A stretch of 64,000 nucleotides of DNA from Vibrio gigantis (GTDB taxonomy: Bacteria; Pseudomonadota; Gammaproteobacteria; Enterobacterales; Vibrionaceae), in the NCBI RefSeq assembly GCF_024347515.1, contig NZ_AP025494.1:62001-126000 (forward strand), read 5' to 3'. A program made the translations under genes and the position numbers. Each line of letters opens with the position of its first letter. The stretch's first letter is position 1. Shown in pieces: positions 39,649 through 49,330 of the stretch. The notes below the pieces were generated by a model. That model ran no database searches. It was not told the origin of the DNA and saw only the letters and a program-made list of their open reading frames with translations.

Positions 39649-41070
39649 TCACTCCTCCACTGTTAACGAACTCAAAGCAGTACCATACCCTGCAGTCTGT
39701 AAGCCCACGTATGGAACAACAAGAGGATACGTTGGTTGATAGCGCTCAATTCTAAATGGGTATCTCATTCCGGCTGCGACTTTAGAGAAGGCAACATGGG
39801 GTTCGCCATTAAGCATCAACATGAATTGTTTAGGGGTTATAACCTGTGAAGAACACACCGCATCAATGCATCCTTGTCGGATCGTATTAATCTCATCTGT
39901 ATAACGTGACTCTATCCATGCTTTATCAAAGTTAGAATCAACGAGAAGCCAATCATCAATATTCGTTTCATCCGCATTGAAATCCGTGGCTACCTCCCGG
40001 ATACGAACAGTACTAAACACCGTCACATGGGACCCCAAAAAAGCTGCCTGCTTTGTATCTTTAGGAAACACCAATTCTCCATTAAGCAGTTCACAATAGG
40101 TTGGAATCCCTGAACGCTTGAATACTGAATCAGATTCGGAACCTTTTTCGTAATAGTACCCACGACCTATATGGACTATCTTTCCTGACACGTTGATTGC
40201 TACTTCTGGCTCTCGGTGAAACAATTGAGCTGTTGTCAGCGATTGATGTGATAAGTAATCATCTGCCGATGCGAATAACATGCAATGATACTTAGCCCTA
40301 AATTCGACCTGCTCTATGGACAGCTCTGTGACACTCATCTTCATAGTCACATACCGAGTATCAGAGATTAAAGATGGAATGGCTTTTACCAGATCATTCA
40401 TCTGCTCGGAACCAGGTAGGGCAAACGAATAGGCAATGTACTGAGACGTTGATGGCTCTCCTATGGAATCAAACACAGGCACCTTATTCAGCTTAACTTT
40501 TTGTGGAACGAACCCCGTATCCTTAAATATCGTAGATACCTTGATACGTTTAACAAGCTCCTTTTGCTCCTTTGCTCTTAGCCTTAACCACTGAGAATAG
40601 ATTCCGTCTTCTGCGCGGAACTCAATTGGTAACCGAGAGTGGCGTGACTCTATCAATGTAAATTGGTTTAGCTGCGCACTGAGTACATCTTTGGGCTTTG
40701 ACTCAAGTTGCGACATGCCACTAGCACTGTTATGAAGGCTTTGACTGATAGCCTTAGCAATTTGTTTATCGACTATCAATTTAATAGTTGTTTCTAAGCA
40801 AATGCCAACATCGCATTCAACTTTATCCTGAGCTAAGACAATAAGTTTCTGAATGGATGGCTGGTAAGAATACACAAGTCCAAATTTGTCTCCCTTGGAA
40901 ATGGTTTGCTCAACTCGTTCCAACGCATCAACTTTAGCGGCTTCCACACCTAAAGCTTCTAAGCCAACCGTAGTTTGCGCATCCATGATTAATAAACTTC
41001 TCCCTGAAACCTCATATGCTTCAGAAACGAACGACATGATCATCAATGCGATTGTGGAATATATCTTCAT
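39649..41070 (-). CDS. Secreted protein of unknown function, 473 aa
   Basis: The signal peptide (MKIYSTIALMIMSFVSEAYE) precedes a helical region (LEALGVEAAKVDALERVEQT) that recalls the N-terminal domain of periplasmic flagellar or outer-membrane ring proteins such as FlgT, followed by VECDVGICLETTIKLIVDKQ. This pattern is shared with the next gene. The C-terminal half is beta-rich with several Cys. The gene starts only 10 bases after a terminator-like hairpin, with AGGTTTCCGA as a weak SD, so its own expression may be attenuated. It could be an extra element of the transfer apparatus, but nothing proves this. Confidence 0.5.
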   Translation of the reverse strand: MKIYSTIALMIMSFVSEAYEVSGRSLLIMDAQTTVGLEALGVEAAKVDALERVEQTISKGDKFGLVYSYQPSIQKLIVLAQDKVECDVGICLETTIKLIVDKQIAKAISQSLHNSASGMSQLESKPKDVLSAQLNQFTLIESRHSRLPIEFRAEDGIYSQWLRLRAKEQKELVKRIKVSTIFKDTGFVPQKVKLNKVPVFDSIGEPSTSQYIAYSFALPGSEQMNDLVKAIPSLISDTRYVTMKMSVTELSIEQVEFRAKYHCMLFASADDYLSHQSLTTAQLFHREPEVAINVSGKIVHIGRGYYYEKGSESDSVFKRSGIPTYCELLNGELVFPKDTKQAAFLGSHVTVFSTVRIREVATDFNADETNIDDWLLVDSNFDKAWIESRYTDEINTIRQGCIDAVCSSQVITPKQFMLMLNGEPHVAFSKVAAGMRYPFRIERYQPTYPLVVPYVGLQTAGYGTALSSLTVEE

Positions 41071-41080
41071 TCGGAAACCT

Positions 41081-41121
41081 AAAAAAAACCCTATTGGAGT
41101 TTATATACACCAATAGGGTTT
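41081..41121 (-). terminator. Terminator of the traG operon
   Basis: On the minus strand AAACCCTATTGG and CCAATAGGGTTT form a 12 bp perfect stem around a 12-base loop, followed by TTTTTTTT. It lies between traG and the 473-aa gene. Confidence 0.9.
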
Positions 41122-41161
41122 AGTTATTCGAAATATCGATTAAACGTCATCAATATGGGCA

Positions 41162-44100
41162 TTATGTATATTTTGTTTCTTGGTCATAGTTGACGTCACC
41201 ATCGATTTCTCCTACTGAACCTCCCAAGCCAACTACAGTATCAAGCTTGTCGCCATTGATAATTTCATCGGCATCCATTTCAAGATTTGTCTTGTCGCCA
41301 GTAGTTAAAGCTGTCGCAATATCCAACTTATTAGAATGGTCTCCTAAGTTTGCGTCAGACGTACTTGGGTCCATATCTCCATCGCTTGGAGCATCAAATC
41401 CTGTTGATGCTAGTTGATCACCATTTTCTCGCATCATAGAGTCATGCTCTGCACCATCGCTCGGTGCTACCGATGTGTCAAACTGGTTAGGAGTATCCAT
41501 CGCTACTTGCGTACCCGATAGCTCAGTGCTTTGCTGCTCTTCGGCTCCGGATACTGGCGCTTCAAAGCTCGTTGACGCTAAGTGTTGTTCACCCTCGCGC
41601 ATGGTTGAGTTCATTTCTCCGCCATCACTTGGTGCCACCGATGTATCAAACTGGTTAGGAGTATCCATCGCCACTTGCGCTTCAAACTGTTCAGCGCTTG
41701 GCTGCTCGACCGCTCCTGATACTGGCGCCTCAATGTTCGTTGACGCTAATTGTGCGTCGCTTTCTTTAGCGATGAACTCATTGTCTGCACCTGTACGCGC
41801 CGATTCCATGTCACTATCTGAGCTCGCAGTAAGGTCACTATTAGATTGACTAGAACCAGTAGAAGCCAACATTTCATTACGAGCGCTCGGCAATTCCTTT
41901 GTCCCGTTAGCTATCTGAATAGCTTCATCAGAGTTAAGCTCTCCACTTTGAACTGCATTGAACACTTCAATGCCTTCATCAGCAGTAAGTTGGCCACTAG
42001 CAATAGCTTCCATCACAATCTCTTTATCTCCATCAGCCATACCACTGAACTGTGAAGACTCCAATAATGCTAGGTCCATTGAACCGCTTCCGGTAACAGA
42101 AGGCGAACTTGGATCACTTTCGTTGAGTGATGCTAGTTTGGTTTGATTCCCCATTTTGTAATCATTTTGAGAGTCCTCAATAGTTCCCGCGCCTTGATTG
42201 CCGTTATTGGAGTCAGTGGGTGCATTCGCCAATTGGGTCTGATTTGTTCCTGTCTCCTTCTCTGAAGTATTAGGGCGTTGTGTATTTGCAACAGCATCAG
42301 TTGCCTTTTGAGTAGGAGCACTCGCCAGTTGTGTTCCTGACTCTACATTGCCCGACTGTGCTACTGAACTTTCAGTACGTGAGTTCGTAGGTACTGTCTC
42401 ATCCACTTTCTGCGGTGATGCGCTTGCCACTTGCGTTGCTGGCGCTACTGTACCCGTTTGAGCCACCGACTGTGGTGCTGAACTTTCAGGGCGTGAGTTC
42501 GTAGGTACTGTCTCATCCACTTTCTGCGGTGATGCACTTGCCACTTGCGTTGCTGGCGCTACTGTACCCGTTTGAGCCACCGACTGTGGTGCTGAACTTT
42601 CAGGGCGTGAGTTCGTAGGTACTGTCTCATCCACTTTCTGCGGTGATGCACTTGTCACTTGCGTTGCTGGCGCTACTGTACCCGTTTGAGCCACCGACTG
42701 TGGTGCTGAACTTTCAGGGCGTGAGTTCGTAGGTGCTGTCTCATCCACATTCTGCGGTGATGCGCTTGCCACTTGCGTTGCTGGCGCTACTGTACCCGTT
42801 TGAGCCACCGACTGTGGTGCTGAACTTTCAGGGCGTGAGTTCGTAGCTACAGTGTCAGAGGTCTTCGACGTCTCTACCGTTTCGGCTGATTTATTATCAG
42901 GAACTACCTCTTGATTGCTTTGAACTTGGGTATGCTGATTATTACTGTCCTCTGGCTGTAATGGGCTACTAGGTAATGCGCTAACAACCATTGAAGCTAG
43001 TTTGGAGAAACCTGTTTGATCATTGCCTTGGGTTTGTTGTGTCGTTGTTTCCTTTGAACTATTTGCCTCTGTTGGTTGAGCATCAGGTTGGGTGTTTTCT
43101 GTTGAAGCAAGCATCTCCTCTTTCTCTTGCAACGACGTAATTGCCTGATTAGCGGTCATTTCACCTGAACTTACAGCATTGAACAGTTGAGATCCTTCTT
43201 TTACAGAAATCGTATTACTGTCAATGGAGTCAAAGATTTGTGATTTCTGTTCGTCACTCATACCACTGTTCTCTGATGCCTCCATAAGTGCCAAGCTTTG
43301 CGCTGCAGTTTCAGCGAATTTTGTCATTGAACTTGGTACTGATGACGGCTCATTTGACGGTACAGAACGCGGCATTGCTGTGTTCGCTACGGTGTCATTA
43401 ACACCCGTTAATGGAGTTGTTCCGTTAGATTGGCCCTCTTTAATTGCAGCTTCATTTTGCTCTTTACCTGTCGCTTCAAGTTGTGACAACTTCACTTCAT
43501 TCGGTGTATCTTTAGCTGCGTGGTAAGCTTTCTGGTGTTCGGCCCCATCCTCTGTTCCAATCTGCAGATAATGTTTAGATAACAATTTGCCATTTACGAC
43601 ATCGTAATTCTTATTGACCTCAGATTGATTTGATAGATTCGAAACTTGCTCATCAGTAAGGGATGTACCAAGTGTTGAAGCAACATGAGCAACGTTGTTG
43701 TAATCAATGTCTCTGAACCCGTCCTCAGAGCCACCCATAAACAGTTTATAGTCCTCTAACGCTTCCATGGTGTATTTGCCCGATGCAAGTCCACCTACTT
43801 CTTTGGCAAATGACTCATCCTCAGCCATTTCCGTTCTTAGTTTTTCTATATTCCCAACCGCATTATTGTGATGCTTGATTTCAGTGTCACTGAGTAGCCC
43901 ATCTTTATTGAGCGTGTTCTCATCACTGGTTAACGCGATCACAGCGGCACCATACACACCTTCGGAATTAGTGGTGAGTCCAAAATCACGAGCACTTGGG
44001 TTAGTCGCAATTTGTGGTCTTGTTAATAAATCACCACCTTTATTCAATGGTGATTCTAAGTGCTTCATATTTTCTGCGGCAGGTTCTGATAGCTGTTGCG

Positions 44101-47100
44101 CTGTCGCAGAGTGAAACTGAGAAACTAGCCCCGCTGCAACGTCATTTACTAATCCACCAGCATCTTTCGCAGCACTCTTAACTTCTTGAGAAATTGGAGT
44201 TGGATTAACTGTATCAGTGGCAGTTTCAATGACCTTAATCTCATCTGTTTTCTCAGGCGCAACTTTTGATGCATTGGCGCGAGCCTTATCAACATTGTCC
44301 CCGTGCTCTTCTTTGATATTTTTGGTGGTCAATAATGTACCAACCTCATTCAGTCGCTCATCTCTTGTTTTCTCAAAGCCTTGCTGGTGTCTTTGAATTT
44401 CTTCCGGAATGCCTGCTACGGCTGAGTTGCTGGTGGTATCTTTCACAGACCCTAAATTGTTACTCATCGTGGCAAAGTTTTTCGACATATCATTAAGTGC
44501 TTTGTCACCAATCAAGAAGTCGGCTTCATTGAATTTCTGCGAGATATCCATCAAGCCAGATTTCATTGAATTCATGTCTTTAGCGTTCGCCACTTCTTGA
44601 TATTGATTAACCATTTCACTTGAGAAAAGTACTGCTGCAGCACGACCCACATCTCCGTGATAGTATTTAGATGCATCACGTTGTATTTGGAGGTTTCGGG
44701 CTTGAGCATTGGCCTCAACGACTCTACGCTCCTCTGGGTTCATGTTGGCCATCTCACTTTCGGTGTTATAACCATTAGCCACCCACTCTTTAAATTCCTT
44801 ATTGTTTGCCGCATTTGTAAAATTGGTTGAATAGTTTTGATTCAAACCTTTTGCAACACCCAATGCGTGACTCGTCGTTTCTTGGAATTGTTTCGCAGCT
44901 GTATAACTTTTCAGGTCTTGAATAGCATTTTGTCCCGTTTCGCCCCAACCTGTCGTTCTTGAAAGACCATGAACCTTTTGAATCGCTTCTTGACTGGTAT
45001 ATTGAGCACTGGTGCCGCCTTGTTCACTGGTCACGTAACCTAAGCTTGCCTGCAATGCCTCTGCCTCACGTTCCGTAAGGTTAAACCCGCCTTCTGCGTT
45101 AACCTGAACTCGGCCATCAAGACCAACCGCGAAGTCACTTTTGCTTCTTGAACCCACTCGGTCTGTTTTTCCGGAACTCTTGTCATTACTCTTAGTGTCA
45201 GTAACTTGGACTCTTTCTGCTTTTGAATTGCCCTTATCTTCTATGTGGCTGGTTCTAGTCACGGGGCCACGTCCGTGTCGTCCTGCAGCCTGAGAGCCCC
45301 CCTGCGTATTCGACATTGTTTTATTACTTTGTCCATTACTGTATTGGGTAGAGTCAGAAGCTTGAGTCGACGTCTTTGCACTCTCAGAGGTTTGCTGTGT
45401 TGAATCCTCTCCACTTCCCCAACCGAAATTTCCGCTACCCGAGCCACTACCACCCATTACTAACTTACCCATCAATTGAGTAATTTCTTGAGTATCTAGA
45501 TTGGTGTTTTTCTGTAAGCCTTCACGCACCTGTGATGCAAATTGAGCATTTTCAGAATATTGATGACTATCACTACCGTTCGCACTTTTTCCTTTTTGAA
45601 TCTGCGTCATAAGTTGAGAAAGCTTGCCCCATGACTGTTGATGTGAAGCTTGGGATGATTGAACTCGCGACTCTGCCATACTTGATGTAAGGGACAAGTT
45701 ACTTGTCATATTCGACATACCACCGAGTGTTGGCATGTTTTGATCTTGAATTTGATTTGTTGAATGAACCACACCGTTATCACCCATAGTCCAACTGTGA
45801 TTACCCATTCTGAGTGAACCATTTTTGGCACCAACTGCAATATCTGGTGCGACAGCACTAGGATTAACATGTGCGGTTCCCCCGATCTTGCCAGCCATAC
45901 TCACGGTTGCGTATTCGCCACCTTTCAAAAGCATATAAGCCAACATAGGAACCATTGTCGTCATGTAAGATGCGGTCGCTATATAACTTCGCGCTTCGGA
46001 ATAGAAATTGGACAATCCCCCTATGGTGTATGCTGTTTGCTCAGTGATCGACGTTTCCAACGCATTTTGAATAGACCAATCGAGATAGAAGTTAATCAGA
46101 ATCATCACAAATGGATACAATCCAACTAACACTAAGAATCGCATGTATGACGCGGCGATCTTAAAGCCCCCTTCACCAAAGATGATAAAGAAGGACATAA
46201 GTGGTGCAGCAAACCACACGAACGCTTCAAAAAATGAGATGGTGGCAGGGGCCATTTCAAGCCACAAGTTTCTGTCACCTGCCATAGTGAAAAGACGCTG
46301 TTGTTTCGCTTGATATTCCATAGCGTCAACAAGTTGGCCTCGTGCAGAATGACTAGCATCTAACCCCATAGCGTTCTTTTTGACGTGATAATCAAGGAAG
46401 TTATTCATTTGAAATGTGTAGCTGTCCATTGATGCAGAGCCCAACTGCTGAAGTGCAGAGCTTACTTGTGTCGCTGAAATGCCTTTCGCTTCATTTAACT
46501 CATCGAGTCCGTCGGCTAATTTCGATTGGTCATTATCAATGTACGCGCTCAGTGCAGTGTAAGCGTCTTTACAAGACATGAACGACGGTTGACCTTCAAG
46601 GTACATGTCGATGTACCAAATCGTTGAGCTCACCTCCATCGCGGCCCAAGCATCGACATTCGTCAATACATTGCCAACCTTCGCCTCTTGATAGGCTCCA
46701 CCAACTTCCATGTCTTTGAACAAACAGCCATTCATGTAACTGTCTATGCTGCGTATGAAATCACTATCTGCATGTCCAATAGTACGAATATTCGGACTAT
46801 TTACAGACCCTTCAATCGCCACCAGCGTTCTAAGTGCGTCTAAGTGTGTGCCTGAGTTCTGAGGCATCACAAAGATGTCACTCAAAATATCGATAAATGC
46901 GATAGGTACTTGAGTCGTTACAGCCCCACCTATCGCCAAACCAACAGGAATGTCAGTAAAATACGCTGAATCACCCGTACCAGCATGTTCGACTACAATG
47001 TCGACCCTCGGGTAGAAACACAGCATCCAGATAAGATAGCCCTTGCACACTGTTCCTAAGAATTCACCACCAACCTGACCCTTTTCAAAGAATTGTTTGA

Positions 47101-47254
47101 AGGCTGCAACGAAGAAGGAAAGAACTAATCCAAGACCGAACAAGTAGTTAGGCTGTCCAAAATCACCTGTTGATGGATCGAACGCCATCGACAAGCCAAG
47201 GAAAACTTGTCTAGCCCAATCAAAATTACCAATGGTATATATCAGAAATTCCAT
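41162..47254 (-). CDS. traG: TraG mating-pair stabilisation protein with long repeat-rich C-terminal extension
   Basis: This 2030-residue inner-membrane protein of the F-type mating channel stabilises mating pairs; in F, its C-terminal domain also takes part in entry exclusion. The N-terminal 480 residues show TraG_N membrane segments (GLGLVLSFFVAAFKQF, FFEAFVWFAAPLMSFFIIFG, FLVLVGLYPFVMILINFYLD, MTTMVPMLAYMLLKGGEYAT). The central part is Ser/Gln/Gly-rich (SQYSNGQSNKTMSNTQGG), followed by a long helical region to about 1080. After about residue 1350 come repeats not found in F TraG (938 residues): 38-residue units, and duplicated DTPNQFDTSVAPSDG segments. Its length is about twice that of the family. 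It follows traH directly. Confidence 0.9.
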   Translation of the reverse strand: MEFLIYTIGNFDWARQVFLGLSMAFDPSTGDFGQPNYLFGLGLVLSFFVAAFKQFFEKGQVGGEFLGTVCKGYLIWMLCFYPRVDIVVEHAGTGDSAYFTDIPVGLAIGGAVTTQVPIAFIDILSDIFVMPQNSGTHLDALRTLVAIEGSVNSPNIRTIGHADSDFIRSIDSYMNGCLFKDMEVGGAYQEAKVGNVLTNVDAWAAMEVSSTIWYIDMYLEGQPSFMSCKDAYTALSAYIDNDQSKLADGLDELNEAKGISATQVSSALQQLGSASMDSYTFQMNNFLDYHVKKNAMGLDASHSARGQLVDAMEYQAKQQRLFTMAGDRNLWLEMAPATISFFEAFVWFAAPLMSFFIIFGEGGFKIAASYMRFLVLVGLYPFVMILINFYLDWSIQNALETSITEQTAYTIGGLSNFYSEARSYIATASYMTTMVPMLAYMLLKGGEYATVSMAGKIGGTAHVNPSAVAPDIAVGAKNGSLRMGNHSWTMGDNGVVHSTNQIQDQNMPTLGGMSNMTSNLSLTSSMAESRVQSSQASHQQSWGKLSQLMTQIQKGKSANGSDSHQYSENAQFASQVREGLQKNTNLDTQEITQLMGKLVMGGSGSGSGNFGWGSGEDSTQQTSESAKTSTQASDSTQYSNGQSNKTMSNTQGGSQAAGRHGRGPVTRTSHIEDKGNSKAERVQVTDTKSNDKSSGKTDRVGSRSKSDFAVGLDGRVQVNAEGGFNLTEREAEALQASLGYVTSEQGGTSAQYTSQEAIQKVHGLSRTTGWGETGQNAIQDLKSYTAAKQFQETTSHALGVAKGLNQNYSTNFTNAANNKEFKEWVANGYNTESEMANMNPEERRVVEANAQARNLQIQRDASKYYHGDVGRAAAVLFSSEMVNQYQEVANAKDMNSMKSGLMDISQKFNEADFLIGDKALNDMSKNFATMSNNLGSVKDTTSNSAVAGIPEEIQRHQQGFEKTRDERLNEVGTLLTTKNIKEEHGDNVDKARANASKVAPEKTDEIKVIETATDTVNPTPISQEVKSAAKDAGGLVNDVAAGLVSQFHSATAQQLSEPAAENMKHLESPLNKGGDLLTRPQIATNPSARDFGLTTNSEGVYGAAVIALTSDENTLNKDGLLSDTEIKHHNNAVGNIEKLRTEMAEDESFAKEVGGLASGKYTMEALEDYKLFMGGSEDGFRDIDYNNVAHVASTLGTSLTDEQVSNLSNQSEVNKNYDVVNGKLLSKHYLQIGTEDGAEHQKAYHAAKDTPNEVKLSQLEATGKEQNEAAIKEGQSNGTTPLTGVNDTVANTAMPRSVPSNEPSSVPSSMTKFAETAAQSLALMEASENSGMSDEQKSQIFDSIDSNTISVKEGSQLFNAVSSGEMTANQAITSLQEKEEMLASTENTQPDAQPTEANSSKETTTQQTQGNDQTGFSKLASMVVSALPSSPLQPEDSNNQHTQVQSNQEVVPDNKSAETVETSKTSDTVATNSRPESSAPQSVAQTGTVAPATQVASASPQNVDETAPTNSRPESSAPQSVAQTGTVAPATQVTSASPQKVDETVPTNSRPESSAPQSVAQTGTVAPATQVASASPQKVDETVPTNSRPESSAPQSVAQTGTVAPATQVASASPQKVDETVPTNSRTESSVAQSGNVESGTQLASAPTQKATDAVANTQRPNTSEKETGTNQTQLANAPTDSNNGNQGAGTIEDSQNDYKMGNQTKLASLNESDPSSPSVTGSGSMDLALLESSQFSGMADGDKEIVMEAIASGQLTADEGIEVFNAVQSGELNSDEAIQIANGTKELPSARNEMLASTGSSQSNSDLTASSDSDMESARTGADNEFIAKESDAQLASTNIEAPVSGAVEQPSAEQFEAQVAMDTPNQFDTSVAPSDGGEMNSTMREGEQHLASTSFEAPVSGAEEQQSTELSGTQVAMDTPNQFDTSVAPSDGAEHDSMMRENGDQLASTGFDAPSDGDMDPSTSDANLGDHSNKLDIATALTTGDKTNLEMDADEIINGDKLDTVVGLGGSVGEIDGDVNYDQETKYT
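42355..42850 (-). repeat. 114 bp tandem repeats in the traG extension
   Basis: About four full copies plus a partial unit begin at 42384, 42498, 42612, 42726 and 42840. Each encodes 38 residues starting TNSRPESSAPQSVAQTGTVA. The copies are almost identical at DNA level, implying recent expansion or homogenisation. Isolates will probably differ in number. Confidence 0.9.
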
Positions 47255-47257
47255 GAC

Positions 47258-48664
47258 TTAGTTCTCCATACTCTTCTCGACTAACATATGCAAACGGTTC
47301 TTAGAGTCTTGTTGTTCATAGTGGCGGTCCACAATGTCCATCTGTATGTTCAACATTTCTCTTGCTTCTTTGATGTATGCTTGGGCATTAGCATCGCTGT
47401 CGGCTTTAGCCGCGATTGCGACCGCATCTAAATACGCACGAGCAGACGCGAAAAATTGCATCGCAAAGTTGTACGCGTATTCATTAGCAATTGCCTCGTA
47501 GTAACCTTGGACCTCTGAACTTTTTCGGTATTTGGTCGCGAGTAAAGCTATGTAGCCATATACATCCATACCGCCACCCTGAATCACAGCTTTTTGAGTA
47601 GGACCAAAATCATTCGCACCGCGAGCACCTGTTCGATAGACCTCTAATACGCCTGCGGTCCCGTCTGTCGTTCCGTCCAACGCTTCTAAGAACTGTTTGT
47701 TCAACGGCCTCCAATCAATCGTTTCTTGAGTAATATCGAGACATTTAGAGCTGGCCACCGTATCTGGGTTGCCGTCATTACACTTGAGCCTTGTCACTTG
47801 CTCTTGAGTATCAAAGCCACCAAAAGCGATATCTATCAGAGTCAACGTCGCTGGTACGGGAGTTGTCGCAATTGAAGAAGTTTCGACACCTTGGCGGTCA
47901 GGGTTAGTGTTATCAGCAACATCACGGATTTCTGTCCCAACTAGCGACATGACGGTTTCCGAAAATCTAGGGAAGAAGTCAGCGGCACCAACATTCATTT
48001 TTGATGTTCTCATGCCGTTGATTAGCAGGTTACCTGTCAGTAATTCCTCACCATTCTGAACTTTTTGGGAGAGCTCAAGCAATGAAGTGCCTGGGACCAT
48101 GTTTTGAAACCAATCAGCTGAATCTGTCGCAACGCCAGTTGAGTTTGCGACTTGACTGATTGCCAAAGTATCTCGGATTGATTGTTCATATGGGCCGACC
48201 GCGTTGGCCATTAATGCCTGACCCGCTTCACATGAGTTCTTGAAAAATTGGTTCCATTCATCCATCGCTTTTTTCAAGGCTTTGATGTTTGCAGCACACG
48301 TCGGACACAGAGCATCTAAAGCTAGGTTGAAGGCATATGACGCACTACCCGCTGCAATTTGTCTCATTGAGTTTTGAAGCATCCCAGTTAAATCTTTGAT
48401 CATTGAAAATGAACCGAGATTAAGGTCGATGCCGTTGCATCCGGCTTTCATCGAAGGGCCTTGAAAGTTCACGATATTTGGATCATGACTCTTAACACGG
48501 TATGAAAAAGAACCGAGTGCGATGGCGTTTTTATTACTGGTTTCGTAGTCGACAATACCATGACCTGTCGAGTACCCATTGAAGACGTCTTGCATTGGGT
48601 TGGCCAACACATTGATAGAGCATGTCAGCGAGGCGGCAACGATAAAAGACCTAATACGTTTCAT
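47258..48664 (-). CDS. traH: TraH conjugative pilus assembly protein
   Basis: The start is ATG 48664 (SD GCAGGAGGCAATCAATT); the upstream in-frame start at 48697 has none. The signal peptide (SFIVAASLTCSINVLA) leads into the TraH body: NAIALGSFSYRVKSHDPNIV, FQGPSMKAGCNGIDLNLGSF, and CPTCAANIKALKKAMDEWNQ. TraH is periplasmic and forms, with TraF and TraU, part of the F-type T4SS used for pilus extension. Length (468) fits the family. It overlaps the small upstream gene by 14 bases and is followed by traG after 3 bases. Confidence 0.9.
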   Translation of the reverse strand: MKRIRSFIVAASLTCSINVLANPMQDVFNGYSTGHGIVDYETSNKNAIALGSFSYRVKSHDPNIVNFQGPSMKAGCNGIDLNLGSFSMIKDLTGMLQNSMRQIAAGSASYAFNLALDALCPTCAANIKALKKAMDEWNQFFKNSCEAGQALMANAVGPYEQSIRDTLAISQVANSTGVATDSADWFQNMVPGTSLLELSQKVQNGEELLTGNLLINGMRTSKMNVGAADFFPRFSETVMSLVGTEIRDVADNTNPDRQGVETSSIATTPVPATLTLIDIAFGGFDTQEQVTRLKCNDGNPDTVASSKCLDITQETIDWRPLNKQFLEALDGTTDGTAGVLEVYRTGARGANDFGPTQKAVIQGGGMDVYGYIALLATKYRKSSEVQGYYEAIANEYAYNFAMQFFASARAYLDAVAIAAKADSDANAQAYIKEAREMLNIQMDIVDRHYEQQDSKNRLHMLVEKSMEN

Positions 48665-49178
48665 AATTGATTGCCTCCTGCGCTTGTGCATTGACATTCT
48701 TTGTCAAACTTTTCTGTTGGTCTGATTCAGGCGAAGGGATAAACGGCAACACATTAAGTACCAACTCCTTCGCAATTTCGTAGCTGTCTTCAACCACTAC
48801 TCGCTCATAAAACTGATATTCACTTGGTTCTAGAGTTTCAGGGTCAATAAGGTGAAGCTTGGCGAGTTCGTAGCTTGCTGACTCTGCAGAGCTATAAGCG
48901 GTCAAAGCTTCAGGGACCTCAAGAACGAGCGCTTCATAACGCAAAACTGGGAGCAAGCTTGAATAGAAATTAAGTAGGCTGACTTTCAACGCGTTGATGT
49001 CGCCTTTATTCGACGTAATAGCGCCAAATAGCCGCTCGTAATCGGGCATTTCTACTATTTGTCGAGTCGTCGATTGATGGGAGTTGGTAGTGTTTGATGA
49101 CGTAATCACGGGCTTTTGTGACTCGTTAGCCATCACTAATGTACTGAATGTCAGTAGAACCACTGGTATAAGCTTCAT
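48651..49178 (-). CDS. Periplasmic protein between traF and traH, 175 aa
   Basis: The start at ATG 49178 has ATCAGGATATGGTC upstream (an in-frame ATG also at 49184). The signal peptide (IPVVLLTFSTLVMA) precedes a Ser/Thr-rich linker and a helical domain (MPDYERLFGAITSNKGDINA, LYSSAESASYELAKLHLID-like region). It heads the operon with traH and traG, and its 3' end overlaps traH. It is not a known Tra family that I recognise. Its place suggests a part in the same apparatus. Confidence 0.55.
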   Translation of the reverse strand: MKLIPVVLLTFSTLVMANESQKPVITSSNTTNSHQSTTRQIVEMPDYERLFGAITSNKGDINALKVSLLNFYSSLLPVLRYEALVLEVPEALTAYSSAESASYELAKLHLIDPETLEPSEYQFYERVVVEDSYEIAKELVLNVLPFIPSPESDQQKSLTKNVNAQAQEAINYETY

Positions 49179-49276
49179 GACCATATCCTGATAGAGAACT
49201 AGGATTAGTGTTACTTAACGCCAGTGCAAAAAATTCAAATAAGGAGCCTTTTTTCGGTAATTAACGTGCAACTGAT

Positions 49277-49311
49277 ATAAAAAAGCCTGCTCATTAACTA
49301 ATGAACAGGCT
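49277..49311 (-). terminator. Terminator after the TraF-like gene
   Basis: On the minus strand AGCCTGTTCAT pairs with ATGAGCAGGCT (one mismatch), followed by TTTTTTAT. It separates the flhDC-like/traF unit from the traH-traG operon. Confidence 0.85.
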
Positions 49312-49330
49312 CCATTTAACCGCGATAAAG

